Shown here: positions 50,201-63,666 of the stretch, in pieces
Layout of the letters: every line of letters starts with the position of its first letter
Position numbering within the stretch: the stretch's first letter is position 1
Source: Stercorarius parasiticus
Lineage: Eukaryota > Chordata > Aves > Charadriiformes > Stercorariidae
DNA length: 64,000 nt
Assembly (NCBI GenBank): GCA_013396915.1
Contig: VWZL01005000.1
Coordinates: 304,035-368,034, forward strand
Reading direction: 5' to 3'
Program-made: the position numbers and the translations under genes
The notes under the pieces: generated by a model
The model's input: only the letters and a program-made list of their open reading frames with translations
Database searches by the model: none
What the model was told of the DNA's origin: nothing

Positions 50201-53200
50201 TAAGTAGCACAATCTCAAAATCACTAGCAATAAAAATGTTTTATAAGCAATTTCCTCTGCCTGCTGCAAGTCTTTACATGCAGGCTCACATTCAGCCAAC
50301 TCATAAACTTTCTGTGTTGCAGCAAACTCTGCACTGTCCCTTCTGGTCCTGATGAGGACTCTTACCACTGCCTCCAAGGGCTGAGGACTGACTGCTCCGT
50401 CTGTTCTCCATCTGCACATGTGCACTGCTCCTCAGAAAAAAAGCTATCATCTCCCCTTTTTCTAAGAAGTGCCATGTGACCTCCTGTTTTTTTGAAGAAT
50501 GTAACACGCAGCTGAGAACAAGCAAATCAAACATGCGTAAAGATTTTTGGTAGGGACTGAAATTATGCACCGGCCAATGCTCAGTACCTGCTAGGAGGGG
50601 GACCTGCCCTCAGATACGGTAACACAGAGTGCTGTATGCATATCCAAAAGATATTTCTCCCACCTTAAATCACTGGAGGGCTTTGTGGATGAGAGGGATG
50701 TTTTCATGTATCAAAACCGATCAAGGCTGTGAGCAGTTATTCTGCCTCCCAACGGAGCCCGGGCTGAAGAATTCAATTTTTTTATATTCTCACTAGTCCA
50801 AAATTCATCCACACCCTTAAAATGCCAAGTGATAAAAGAATTATGCTGTATAGTTTGATGTGTTTGTTATTTATATTTTATTTGTATTTCTAGACATTCC
50901 AAATAAGATTTTGCCTGAATTTTTATCTTTTAGAGGAATGGCTTTTCTGCTGTTTCACAGACCTAACTTGCAAGAAGATGCAGCTCCCCGCGTCCCAAAA
51001 TGAGACGCAACATAACTGGATATAACATGACAGTGGAGAGAACATACTCAGCACTCTGGAACTTATTTTAACTTAGTTTGTGGACTGAAGGCCAAACTCA
51101 TCCCTGAAAGATGCCTACAGATTCCCAATGAAGACACTGGGAGTTACAGGTATTTCTCTGAGGTCAAAATATAGCCCTAAAATATTAACAGCCTTTCTCA
51201 AAAAGCTGAGAATGATAAAAGTCTTGGACAATTTAAAGTAGTAAGTCTAAAGTCAGTGTGAGTTTTCTGTGGCTGGAAGCAGTGAGGGGAAAATAGAAAT
51301 ATGTTCCGCAATAATTTATAGGTTTGGAAGATTAATGGAGGAGAAGGTGCAGACATACAACAGAGATAAAAAGCAGTACTATCCAGGACAAGCCACACAC
51401 AGAGATCAAAGTTAATTTGAGAACTTAAGTGTTTAAAGTAAAAGCAAAGAACAGCTGAAGTAAAGAGAGGGTAGCACTGAGGAAAAGAAACAACAAGTTA
51501 AAAAGAGATACTAGCAATTGCAGAAAATAACAAGAAAAGAAAAGTAAAAAAGAGAGAATGTGTTTCTCAGGAAGTTGCTGGGGATCATTAAAAAAGATCT
51601 CGATGTGAGAAGTATTTCAGAAAAACAGATCATTCCTTTGGATGAAATTACACATGAGTAGAAGGGAAAGAAAATTACTAGTGGAAGTGTTAAATATGAT
51701 GCAGTTACATGTAAGTGTGCAAAAGGGAATGTTCAGAGTAATCCAGAGGCAGAAAGTATATGAGCATCAGGGAGAAAAACAAGCCCAACTTGATCATGAC
51801 ACTGAGTTACAGCCCTACATTATAAAAGCTGCTGCCATTTTCAAATTGCATGCACTTTGGACACTCTTCCAAATGTTTCAGAGAGATTATAGGGTTTGAA
51901 AAGGGAGGCTGAGAAATGGGGAAAAGGAAGAAATTAGCACACTGTATCAGAAAGGCAACGCACTGACAGTTCCTCCTACTCTTGGCCTTGCGTCTTCCTG
52001 AACACCCTTCCGTAAAAATGGTGCTTCGTCTTCTTATAATAAATTTTCAGGATGCTGCAGTTGTTAAAAGTGCTTACGGTCTTTTGATTAAAAAGCAGGG
52101 ACACACCAAGTAGAGACATAAGACGGTGTTATTCCTATTTCTCTGGCATTAACAAAACCCACAAAATACTGGAATACTTCAAAGGGAAGTTGAGCTCTTG
52201 GACAGAATTAGGAAAAAGCTGTAACAACAGTATCAGTCCTAAAAAGCCTGCTCTCAAGAAGAGGCTAGAGAAATTTTATTTTATCTTTGTCGGGGTGAAG
52301 AAGTACTTAAACTAGGAATAGAACTCAGAAGCAGAAGTTCCTTTGATCTATTACAAAATAAAAAAAAGCATAATAGGATGCCATAGCAAATCAGAAACAG
52401 GAAAAAAAGTATAAATAACATCAATTATCAGGAATTTTCTTCCTGATGTTTTTAAATCTAGCCTGAAGTCTCTCAGAAAGCTACACCCTTGCTCACTGGG
52501 AAGTTGTGGGCTTGATGACTGGATGAGGTTTGATGGTATTTGGTATACAAGAAGTCAGATTAGAAGATCATGACAATCCATCTGATTTTATAATGTACAA
52601 ATCTTTTTTTAAAAGCTTATAATTGTTGCAAAGCTTCTTCTCTGTCACACTGTATTAGATCTGGCATATTTTCTTCTTTGACAAGGTATATTATTAAGTA
52701 CCTACAGGTTCTTGTGTTACTTAATGGACTTTCTCTGGCACCTATTGCTGCATTTGTGAGTGCTTGGAGAAGCATCGTGAACATCTTCAATTAACACAAG
52801 CCAGCAAAGCTATTTATGCTTTCAGAGCTTTGTAGTTTGGTCATGGTGACACAATAAGGGTCATTTAACTAACACTGCACAGAAGCTTTTGTGCTACTTA
52901 AGAATGAATCCACATCCAGTCAGGCTCTTATTTCCACCATGCTGAAAGGAAACAGGCTCTCTTCTTCCAGCTGGTGTTCCTGTCCATAGACATACACACC
53001 TATATATTTTATAAAGTTGCCATGTCTACATATTTACAGATGTGAAATATTTCTGAAAAAAAGTATTTGTGTCTTTGAATGTTGAACCCAGTCATACGAA
53101 AGAGTTTCTTCTTCAATGAGGTGGGTAGAAAGAAATTCCTATGCCTTACTCTGCTTCATGTGAAGTCATTAGGCACTCTGTAAGAATCCAAGAGACTTTC

Positions 53201-56200
53201 TTGCACTTTGAAGACATTTCTCTCTGTTGTTGATTTTAATGCTTCCTCTGTCGCTGTGAATCTTTGTGTTCAGTGTGGTGAAGTCTGCAGCTTTTGTAAC
53301 AAGTGTTCACCAATCCAGTGTTTTCATTGAGCAGCAAGCCCAATTGTTTATCACTCTTATATACAGAGTATTCTCAGGGTTTTCCTTTAGCTCACTGTTA
53401 TTCCATATGTATATGCTGTCACTTAAGGATGTAATTCATTGAACAGCATAGCAGTTTGAACACGTAATATTTGCAGATGACTTGAATGCCATTATTATTT
53501 TATTGAATTGTGTTGTTTGAAGTGGTTTAGGGAACAAGGGTACTTCTTTAGTCCTTAAATCAGATGAGCCCTTAAGACATGCAGTGGACTCTCAGGCATT
53601 TCTGGAAGCAGTTTACAGTCTTTACGTGTATTTTCACCCAGCCTGATTGACAACTTTGACTAAAAACGTAGGTCACTCAGCTGTACATAGCTTACCTTTC
53701 AGACTTCTATTTATCTGATTGCAGGAACACTTCTCCGCAGCTCCCACTTCAAACTTCAGCCCACCCACAGGTTTTTGGTTACATTTACCTGTAACAGCTT
53801 CAGAGCTTTGCACTGGTTTTAGCAATATCACTCATTCATCTGTGTACTGTGTTTTTTTATAGTAGAGTAAAATCCCCCCCTTTTTACACACTATCATTCT
53901 CCTTCTGAAGGACCCTGAACTGACAGTCTGCAACACCAGGTGGATTCCATGACCTACAGAGGCTTATCCTCTTTCACTACAGGCACCTTCGAAGGAGGTT
54001 GGCCTTGCATGTACACTGCTGGATGGTCAGTCCTTACTCTTATTTGTATGATGGCATTGAAGAGGTCCACAGTCCTAGATGGATTCTGCCGGGCTGTATT
54101 GTGAATACGTGTAACAATCCAAGCAGAAATGCAACAAATAAATGTAACCCACAGACAGCTCTGCAGAGAGGAGCGATCAGAGAGGCCAGCAGTATATTCT
54201 CTCTTGTGCGTTTCTGAGTCTTGATTTGCTTTTCTGAGTCGTGATCTCTCTCCTCTGCTCTCTGAGCCCTAGGACTTGAATACATGAGGGATTTGTGCAC
54301 TGGCTGTACTGTGGTTCAGAGGAGGAAAAGAGAAAAGATTGAATGTGGCTTTGAAGTTAGAATCTGCAGAGCAGCTGTAACAGCATGCACAGGTTGCAGT
54401 AATAGATCGTGGGCTATATCATCTCCTTTTTCCTCTGTGTTTCCACTGTGTGCTTCACATATATGTATATATGATACAAGACTGTCTATACAGAGAACTT
54501 GATAAATTATATATTTACAGTAATTGATCTAAAACTCATACACTCTGCACCACAAGTGTTAAATCTATTACTGAGAAGAAAACACAGTATAAATAATGAC
54601 TCCAGTGATTTTCAAGCATTCAAGCTTAGGAATGTCTAATTCAGGCTCATATTCAAGGTAACGAATCTTAGTGGCTGTATTTTAGAAGCCCTGACAATAA
54701 AGAATGGGATGAAAAGAAAGAAAAGCAGCGAATAAGAAAAGTCAGCAATTTGGAAAGCAATTTGTAGATATCAAGGTGAGTTAGAAAGATACATGTCTGT
54801 CCTACAAAGCTGACTTCCTTCTTGAGGAAGGAAAGCAGCATCACTCCCTTTTTCCTCTCCTTCACACCTTCTTCTTCCTTTGTTATTTTACTGGTGGACT
54901 GCACCCACTATTACCTTTCTTTCTAGGCTTAAGTCCTGTTTTCCCATGTCTTCTATAGAATTTCTTACAAACCAGTTGATAGTAGGTGAGGACCGCCATC
55001 TTTATCCTGGATGAAGCCGTGTCCCTCCTCACCGTACACAACTGTTCAGGGAAAGTATATAGTTGAAGCTAAAATCTGAAACACTTTCTGAACCTTTTCC
55101 TGCTGCCATTCAGGCTTTTAAAATGTTTTTTTTTTTCAGACCAGGCAAAATACAGAGCACGTATAAGGTGAAATAAATTACTTTTGATGTCCTGAGCTAA
55201 TGTCCTCTAGCATTGTGGAAAGATGTAAAATCTTATGTATAGACTGTGAAGCATGGATTTAATATGTCCTTTTAGTTATTTTCCTAACAGCAACCTGCAG
55301 TATATAAAAAACTGTGAGCCCCCCCACCTCAAATGAAGGTGTCAGAATACATTAGCACTCTTCCAGTTGTTTCCACATGTCCTCAGTCCTGCAATGTGTT
55401 GTGCAATCCACTGTGTAGCATATGTGTTATGCCTGCCATCAATTATAACCAGCTCATGTGAGCACGTTTTCAAAGATGCTGTGGGATGAACATGATCTGC
55501 AGCTGGTGAGAGGACAAGTCAAGCTACAATCTTAGCAGTACAACTTCTGGCATAGTGCTGAGATTACATCTCTGGTTCTGCACGAGGGACATATATTCTC
55601 CATAGATCCTATATTTTCTAGCTCCACTGGTGAAGATCACAGTGGCATTTATTCCGTCCTGATTTGCAGCAGCTTAAGTGAGAAGGGATTTGAGGACCAG
55701 GCAATGAAGCAAGTGTTTGGTAACCGACTGGGAATACAATCTCTTTGAACAAATGTGCCTACACTTTAGGCAGTTTCTGTTACATAAATTGGCATTCCTA
55801 ATCTGCTAGCAGAGAACATTTTAATCATATTTGTGTTATCAAACCTGCATAAAGCAGAAAATCTGCTGAGTTCTTCAAGATGCTCCTTTGTTTTAAACGC
55901 AGAGACATTTTATTGCAGTCTTCCCAACTTTATTAATAACGCTATTAATATTCTTTTTGCACAGAGCAGCAATGGAAAAGTGCCTGGTACTCGTGGGTGT
56001 TTCATTATTTAAAATGTAAATAAGAAAGGCTGCAAGAAGTTAACCATCTCAGTAGGAAAAAAGGAACAAACCTTTACTCTGACAGATATGGGCTTATCAC
56101 AGATTTCCTCATTAGTGTGTATGAAATACTTTACAGTTCTGTATCTCTAACATCAGTAAGAATATGTTTCTTTGTTCATATATAGAATTATCCATCTGCC

Positions 56201-57923
56201 TGTTTCTTTAGGAATCTAGATGAAAAGTTTCTGAATAACCTGTAAATTGAGTTTATTTTCACAGAGTTATCAAAAACTTTCCTTGATCCATCCCCTACTG
56301 CTGTGACTCAGTCCTCTCTGGTGGTTCGCTGATGGACCACGACTTGCTCTAGGATTGTGCTGACTGGGTAGAGTAAAGAAAAGGCAAACGTAAGCGTATT
56401 TCATCTGTCACCCTTGAGCCCTTGGGGAGTTCCTGCCTGCAAAGCTGTCTGTGGCATACATAAAGGAGGGACATGAGCTTTGTTTTGGGCCTGTATGTCT
56501 CAGAGGTTTTGTGCTGTCTCTGGATAGGTCCATGTCAAACTGAGCTGAGAAGGATTTGTACTAGCTGGGATTTGGCAGCTTTCATACTGCTGTTGCAAAC
56601 CTGCACTCAATGCGAATATCAAGTTGGTAATTGGTATCTGCATTACAGAAGGTGTTTCTTTACAGATTTTTAACTGAGCAGCACTGGTCTCCCGCTAGTC
56701 CATGGTTTTTTCCAGGTGCTCAGAAATCACAGTGAAAAGTGGTATGAGAGCAGGTCTAAGGCACTATAGGTCGCCCTTCCCTGCTGGAAGGTTTTGGGCA
56801 ATAGATACCAGCCTGTCATGCACAGCAAATGCAGCTGCTTTCCTGTGGTTCTGTGGTTCTTGCTATGGGTGCCTGCCCCAGGGCAGGCGAGGACTTGGTA
56901 GAAGGAGGCTGTGCACGTCCCAGATCTAGTATTGTACAACTATACTAGTTAAGTATGTCAAAAGTGCTTGACATTTAAAAAACACACCGTACCATTGCCT
57001 GATCTTTCACTGGACATTCATTGTGACTGGACAGTGAAAATTAAAATAGGAAGATTATAGGCACAGCTTCTCCAGATTTCAACTATGAGCTATTATGTAT
57101 TTCTTAATCCATTAACATAGACTGGGTCAGAAAGCCTTTGGGACCCAGGCATTCAGTCAGGACTCCAGAACCTACAGTGTTGAATAGTGTGAGGCAGCGT
57201 TTGGATTTTACTGAGGCTCTCTGACTACTTCTCAAGTATACAACAGCCATAAAAAGTGAGTCTTATGAGTTATATAAAAAAATCAGTACAACCCAGAAAG
57301 CCAGCAGGATTTTTTAGTCAAAAGTGTGACACCAGAGGAGTAATTTTTTACATTCACTTTTGAATTTCAGTTCGAATAATCCCAGTCTTGAATGATATCT
57401 ATGTGTGGAATGATGGTGGATTTTGCTGCCTTTTGTATGGGGCTAGAACCAAATAATGGAATTGTTACTGTGGTAGATTTCAATACAGAAAAAAAATTCA
57501 ATTGAAGATCGTTTTACAGTAGGCAAGTACAGCAAGAATACTTCTCCAATTTTATGTTTGCAACTCAAAGGTTCAGCATATTCGTCTTTAAAACAATATA
57601 TAAGAAATGTTTGTCTTCTACTCACATAAGCCCGTTCATTTACTGGTTTTCTACATATGTTATGGAACATCCTAAACTGACCTCGTGACAAATTTACATA
57701 CTTTTGCAGCTTTGGAAACTGCAAAAGAAGTCATTCTCACCCTTTTATACTTCTCTTTTCTTCTCTACCTTCAAAGACACTTGCAAATTGTCATGTAAAC
57801 TTCTGACTAACAAGGGAAATTTTGACTCAGACTTTTGGGGGTTTCTGGAACTTCAGTTAGTGTTGTAGCATTGAAGGAATGACTACTTTCCTAGTACTAA
57901 CTTCAGATGTTTTCCTTCTGCAG

Positions 57924-58061
57924 CCTTTTTTACATCCTGAATTGGGAGTGGTCGTATTATTCTTCTTAGCATTTACTGGTATTGAGTGCTCACTCATTGG
58001 GAACTGGGTGAAATGGAGAGAGAAACACAGAGAGCAAACCCTGTTAAACTGGAATTATAAT
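57924..58061 (+). other. Candidate exon encoding a membrane segment, unknown gene
   Basis: A 138-base open segment (46 codons, phase 0 at both ends) follows an unusually good 3' splice-site arrangement: TACTAAC at 57895-57901, then TTTTCCTTCTGCAG ending at 57923, which puts the branch A about 23 bases from the junction. It ends at AAT/GTAAGC (58062); the donor lacks the preferred G at the last exon base. The peptide begins PFLHPELG, has a hydrophobic run of about 15-20 residues (VVVLFFLAFTGIECSLIG), then NWVKWREKHREQ, as in a membrane helix with a basic cytosolic flank. I could not match it to a gene. A 46-codon open frame is not rare by chance, so the support rests on the splice signals. Confidence 0.3.
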
Positions 58062-58929
58062 GTAAGCATGTACTTTCTATGACAATAAAATAGTAGGAAT
58101 ACCAGTTTTGAAGGTCAGAAAATCCAAAGAGAAAGTTACATCTTCAGAAACTTCCCCAAAATATTTGGTAGCCTTATATAATGAACTAGATATTGCTGAC
58201 ACATCACTTGTCATCTTAAAGTTTATCTGCCATGTTTTCTATAAGATATGCTATCACTCATCTAATTTATTGTCCAACACATGTAGTTAACTATTAATGA
58301 AAGGACAATACTGTATGGATTATTAAACAAATGATATATGAAGCCATCTGCTTAAGTGTATGACAGCTGAAAGGTAAGTTAATATAGTATATGTCAATAT
58401 ATGCTAATCACTTGAATTATGCCAGCGAAGCAAAAAGATCTAAATGATTCAACTTGAGTGCCTAAGGTTAGGGGCTTAAATCTGTATTTGGGCAATTGCT
58501 TTTCAGGGCTGTCAGGTGTTAAGTATGCAGCTCACACTGTTCACTGAGCTCAGCAAAGGCTAAGCCCTCTTAAAAGTAAGGTCATCTGAATTTTGTACTA
58601 CTTTGCCTAACTTTTGACTTTGGTTTTAAAACTTTGGCCAGAGGTATCTGAGGGAGTGAGGGTTAAACATCCTTTCTGTCAGCTTGCCTGAGATCTATTG
58701 TGTAATGCACTTCTTCCCAAGAAAGATGTTTAATGCTATTGATTGCAAGGTTGCCTACTTAAAATAACATAATGTGACAAATGATGGATACCCCATAGAG
58801 CAAAATTGTAGGGTAATTCTAGATACGAGCATGTATATCAGACTACCAGCTTCATTCTTCATGAGGGCAAGTTAGAAGGTCATCCGTTTCACTTAAGGGC
58901 ATTAAACACCTTTGTTAGTTTGACAGCCA

Positions 58930-59010
58930 TTATAGGCTTGATCCTGTTATTCAAGGCAGTCATTAAACTCCCATTGACCTAAAGTGGGTAGGAGTGGGGC
59001 CAAGCTTTTG
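58930..59010. repeat. Ancient amniote palindromic repeat relic
   Basis: The segment reads AGGCTTGATCCTGTTATTCA, then a CAGTCATTAAACTCCCATTG block, then ACCTAAAGTGGGTAGGAGTG and GGGCCAAGC. This follows the layout of an old repeat I remember from turtle genomes and, more rarely, bird genomes (GGCTTGATCCTG..CATTGAAGTCAATGG.. ACTCCCATTGACTTCAATGGGAGCAGGATCAGGCC). The inverted arms around CCCATTGAC and GTGGG remain partly visible. I do not have a secure family name. Confidence 0.5.
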
Positions 59011-59803
59011 AATATGCAAAGCAGGCACTATGAGAGGAAAAAAAATTGATGGATAATATTGCAAAGTGAAAAAAGCATTATGGTGGCTGTTACATATAAA
59101 CAATAACAATCCTAATAATTATCTGATGACTTCAAATGTTTTGTACTGCAGTTTTATTTCTGTTACACATTTTCCTGTGAAAATTAGGACCTTCTGAATC
59201 TTCCAGGAAATGTATGCATCTTTGCACTATTGTTTTGTAGCATCATAGAGCAGATAAACTGCTCTACATTTTGTAATGTTGCATTTACCCTTACCTACGG
59301 GTTGTATGATGTTCTGTAAGTGCTCAGGAATATCATGTAAGTCTAAATGCTGTGAGAGAGGAAAAAAAAAGCTCTCTACGCTGTAGGTCTACATGTGGTA
59401 ATAGAAGCATTTTTTTGTAAGAAGAACATGAGTACAGATGCTTTCCTCATCCCTGTGTGTCCTCTCACCTAGCCCTCATTCAGTGTTTTAGCAAAATTAT
59501 TAGAGAAAAAGACAATATGCGACTTTTTTTGGGCCATATTTATCTTTTGACTAAAAGAGTCTGTGTTGGCGTTGCTAACATTGTCATCTGTATTTTGGAA
59601 GATAAAGAAAAATGCCTTCAGAAATGACTGAACTCTTTAGATCAGTACTACTGCATTTAGAGACCTTTACATGAAGCTCAGACAACCAAAACTGAAGACT
59701 TACATCATAATCTCAGCTTCATAACTTCAGAAAAGGCCATGGACACAGTGAAAACTCAGGAAAATGTCCATTTGTGAGAAAATGCAGAAAAAGATAACTG
59801 ATG

Positions 59804-59866
59804 TTCATATTACCATGCATTTCATATTATTGTCATTTACTTCATATTATTATGCACTTCATAGCA
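59804..59866. repeat. Degenerate tandem repeat, 17-20 bp unit
   Basis: Four successive pieces begin TTCATATTA, TTCATATTA, TTCATATTA and TTCATAGCA, with unit lengths between 17 and 20 bases. The repeat is imperfect and AT-rich. Confidence 0.6.
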
Positions 59867-61660
59867 TAAATGAAAAGGAATTACATTTGATAGAGAATTT
59901 TGTACATAATGCTGTAGAATGCCTAAGGCCAAATATTTGTAAACTAATTTCTCTCTAGGTCTTGACAGAATAGGAGACATCATATCAAGAATCTGCTTCT
60001 TAAACCCGTAATTGCATAATTAGATGAAGTAGTGAATTCTAGGCATTTAAAATGCCCTAATTGCAGGTTGTATTAAGTCATTTATCCTTATTTACTTAGT
60101 AAGAATCATCAGAGATTACCAAATAAGGACTTAATTAGAGGATATATTTAAAAATACATAATTTGTAACTGGTAAAATGAAATAGTTTGATAACATTGGG
60201 AGATCGGTGTGTGGACTCTCATGCATGTTAAATCTAGCCTTATAAAAATGAGTGGTTTTAATGGCATTTAGACTATTTCTTAAAACTGTAGTAGGAAGTC
60301 AGATAGGAAGGAGGCAAGTGAAAGAGACAAATTTAGGAGAAAAATAATATTTCTATCATTGCATTTTATACTTCAGCACAAAAATGAAAACAAGCCTTTT
60401 CGTTGTTTCCTTTTTCAATCTGTTGTGCGTCATCGATGTCTTTTCTCCTTTGTTGTAGCTTCCTGTGAAACTTATGGGTATTTGCTACATGTGCTTAGAA
60501 TGCAAAAACAAGACTGGGACTTGCTTGATGCATAAATGTGCTTCTGCTCTCTTGCTCATGCACACTTCAGTCTGATACATCCACCCAGATACTCCCCACC
60601 TGCCAAGACATCCTTGCTAATTGCTGGTCCCTGCGGTATTGGAAAAGCCTCAGTTGTAGCGATGTTTTCAATGGCTATCTTTTGAACACAAGTATGACGG
60701 GAGGTATAAAACACAAACATTTCTTCACAAAATGAACCTGTAGGGCCATTTAGGTAGCTCAGCACTACCTCTGGCTTGCAAAACAAGAGTAACCCAAGAT
60801 TTTTGCAGGACATGGAGAGTCAGGCCTGTTGCCTTCAAACCATCTTTCACACTGAGGTAATTTTAGGTAAGTGTTTTAATACCCACTCGTCAATATCATT
60901 AGACATTCTTATTTTCAGGAATCCAAAACATGCTAATTTTTTAAAAATGCACTTAGAAATAAATTCACGCTTTTCACCATTTTCTCAATAAAAAAATAAT
61001 TTCTTGATCTGAGATAAAGCAACGAAATAGTAGGTCAGTGTTAAATCCAATCTTATGTCGCTTGAAATACCCTTGAATTTAAACTCAGAATAAGTTTTAA
61101 AAAGAAGTTCACTATGGTTTGAGCTCAGTTACAGTTTGAATTCAAAGTGAGGTGAAATGAGTAAATTATCTTACTTTTACAGGACAGTAGATGAAATGCA
61201 GAAGCTCAGGGAATGTTTGCTTTAGTTTTATGCTCATTCAAGCTCAAAAAGGACAGAGGACACTGTAAACACACATGCCATAAATCATAGCTATATTCCT
61301 AAAACATCCTGCAAAGTAAACTCTTTCAGTTTAATAAATTGGTATAAGTTGTTTTACAGCATTAATTTGAAAGGTTATTAATAATGTACCCTGATTTAAA
61401 AACTGAGTTTAAATGAAAATGAAAGGAGATTTTGAAAGAAAAAAGCAGTAAAAACTGTAAAATACAGTTTCATGTGGATAAGTAAGTTCAAACTACTCAA
61501 ATATAGTACTCTAAGAACTTTGCCCCATCTTTCTTTACAAGAATTTTAACCTATTTACCTCTCCCAGAGAAGAGTCCAGAAAATTTAGCAAAGAGTATCA
61601 AGTCTTGTGTAATCCTTTAATGAAGGCTTTGCTTGACTGTAGTTTCTTGTTAAGCAAGGA

Positions 61661-61676
61661 TTAATTAATTAATTAA
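61661..61676. repeat. (TTAA)4 microsatellite
   Basis: Four perfect TTAA units lie in tandem. Confidence 0.9.
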
Positions 61677-63606
61677 ATCTCATGTTGCTAAGAAGTTGCT
61701 TTGACATTTCCAAACATAGAACAAGGTGAGAAGGTCAGAGTTGTTGCCTGAAACACTACAAACAAATGAGAGGATTATTCCTCCCCTTGTTCATCCACCA
61801 GAAAGCACTCAGTTTATATTTACAAAGCTTATTTATCACATATATCTGTCTGTAATTCTCAATACTTTTTCTTTGTCTTTGCTTCCTTGTTATGGACATT
61901 TTACTGTAAATCTAAGATTATCCCTTTTTAACCTAGAAAGCTGCAGTGGGTACCTAATTGTTGTTAATTCTAATCTATTTAGACTTGTACTGTCAAACTA
62001 AGTAGAAAGATGCATTGTTTTTTTAATTATACACTCCAATAAAGGTACCACAGTTGAATAAGTTTTGTCTATCAGAGATCAGTTTTAGCGAGTACTAAAT
62101 CCTTTTGTTCTTTTGGAGTGCAAGTCCATCATGAGAATTGCTTGTCACCCAGTAATTCTGGAACTGTTTATTATAATAATGCTTTTACTCTAATTTCAGA
62201 ACTATTTTAAAATGGGTGTCAGGACTGCTTCATTATGTAGAACATAAAAAGTACGTGAGAGGTTTTCTTTCTGTCTTAGGTACCTACCTTCAGTAGGTGT
62301 TGACTTTGAGATTAGAATCTCTCTGGCAGTTGTAACAGGAATACTAGAAAGGAATCCACATGTTTTTAGCTGTTTCCAGTGCAATATCATTTGTTCATTT
62401 TTAAAAGATCTAAACACATTTGAAAATTTAAGAACATCTGTCACTGATGCTTCAACTTTTTATTTAACTAGGTGTCTACTTTTAGTCCTTCTGTCATCCT
62501 TATTCTTCCATCTTTGCTGTTTTATTCGGTTGGAAACAAGACAGATAGCCAGCTACTTTTCTGCCAGCCCTAATGGTCTCTGGGCCACTGCCTGCAAACT
62601 GACACAGGGAAAAAAAATGCTCAAAGAGCTTATGACACCTCAGAAACTGTGATGGATCACTTTCATGGCCACTGCTGTGCTTTTCCTTTTGTTTTTTTTC
62701 TTATCTGAACTGTGACATATTCCTTTCCATTAATTCTTTTTGATTTTTGAAGAAAAAAGAAAGGTACATTCAAAAAGGCATCTAATAGACTTTAAGGATT
62801 TAATTAATTAATTTGCTGAGATATATTGATTAGCAATGGGTTTAAAGCAGACCAGATGTGTTTCCTACAGACCCAAATGGAAAACATAGTCTGAGTTTTG
62901 ATCACTGATTTGCGATCATCAAAAGTAACTAAACACAAGACTATTGCACATGGGATGCCTAGCTGGAAAGCACGGCCTTTAGGAGAAAAGCTCAGAGAAA
63001 AGGGAAAGTAAATCAGCTGAAATGGACAGAGTTTCATAAAACTGGTAATTTTTTCAAAACTTATACAACATATGGGTAGACCTGCACACTCTCTGGGCTG
63101 TATTCAAGAAGGGATTGGGAAGTACAGGGGTGAATCTGGATCTTCCATTACATCCAACGGCCAGAAAATGAGGTTGCCCCTCTGGTAAGGATCATTGTTG
63201 CTCAGAATCAGATGTTTAAATGATGGAGTGCTTTCTGGTATTTATTCATTCTGCACTGCCACTGCATGTAAGTTGACATTTAAAATGCATTAACACAGTG
63301 CTACTTGATGTACTGTATTATGCAGACTATCAGTTTTGAAATGGAGTTTAGCCTGTCAGCAAAATCCTCCTTGCTGTACTCAAATAAACTTACTCAACCT
63401 TGGATCAAGGTGGCTTAGGGAACCTACATAATTTTAATGCCTCTGTCATGTTTTTTTCTTGTATTTATTGAGTCTGTCATACTTGGGTTCTATAGGATCT
63501 TTCTCTGTATGCGAGCATATAGACAGTCCCCTTTGTCTCCACAGGACTAAAGTATCTATACAAAATAAAATAACTTTAATTCTTAAAATTATTCAATGCC
63601 TTCATT

Positions 63607-63666
63607 TATTTTACTCTTCCTTTTTGTATTTTACTATTTCTTTATGTATTTTACTCTTCCTTTGTG
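63607..63666. repeat. 20-bp tandem repeat, three copies
   Basis: TATTTTACTCTTCCTTTTTG, TATTTTACTATTTCTTTATG and TATTTTACTCTTCCTTTGTG follow each other exactly at 63607, 63627 and 63647. The first and third units differ at one position; the middle one is more diverged. It is a small AT-rich minisatellite. Confidence 0.9.

Larger units (their letters stand above)
45074..58929. other. Unique sequence; no supported gene
   Basis: No CR1 or other repeat was recognised in this 13.9 kb. A GC-richer block occurs at 46680-47280. Purine-rich DNA is found near 51430-51560, and a (TA)-rich patch near 54460-54475. One splice-flanked open segment at 57924-58061 is listed. Open frames reach at most about 104 codons and show no known motifs. 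Confidence 0.55.
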
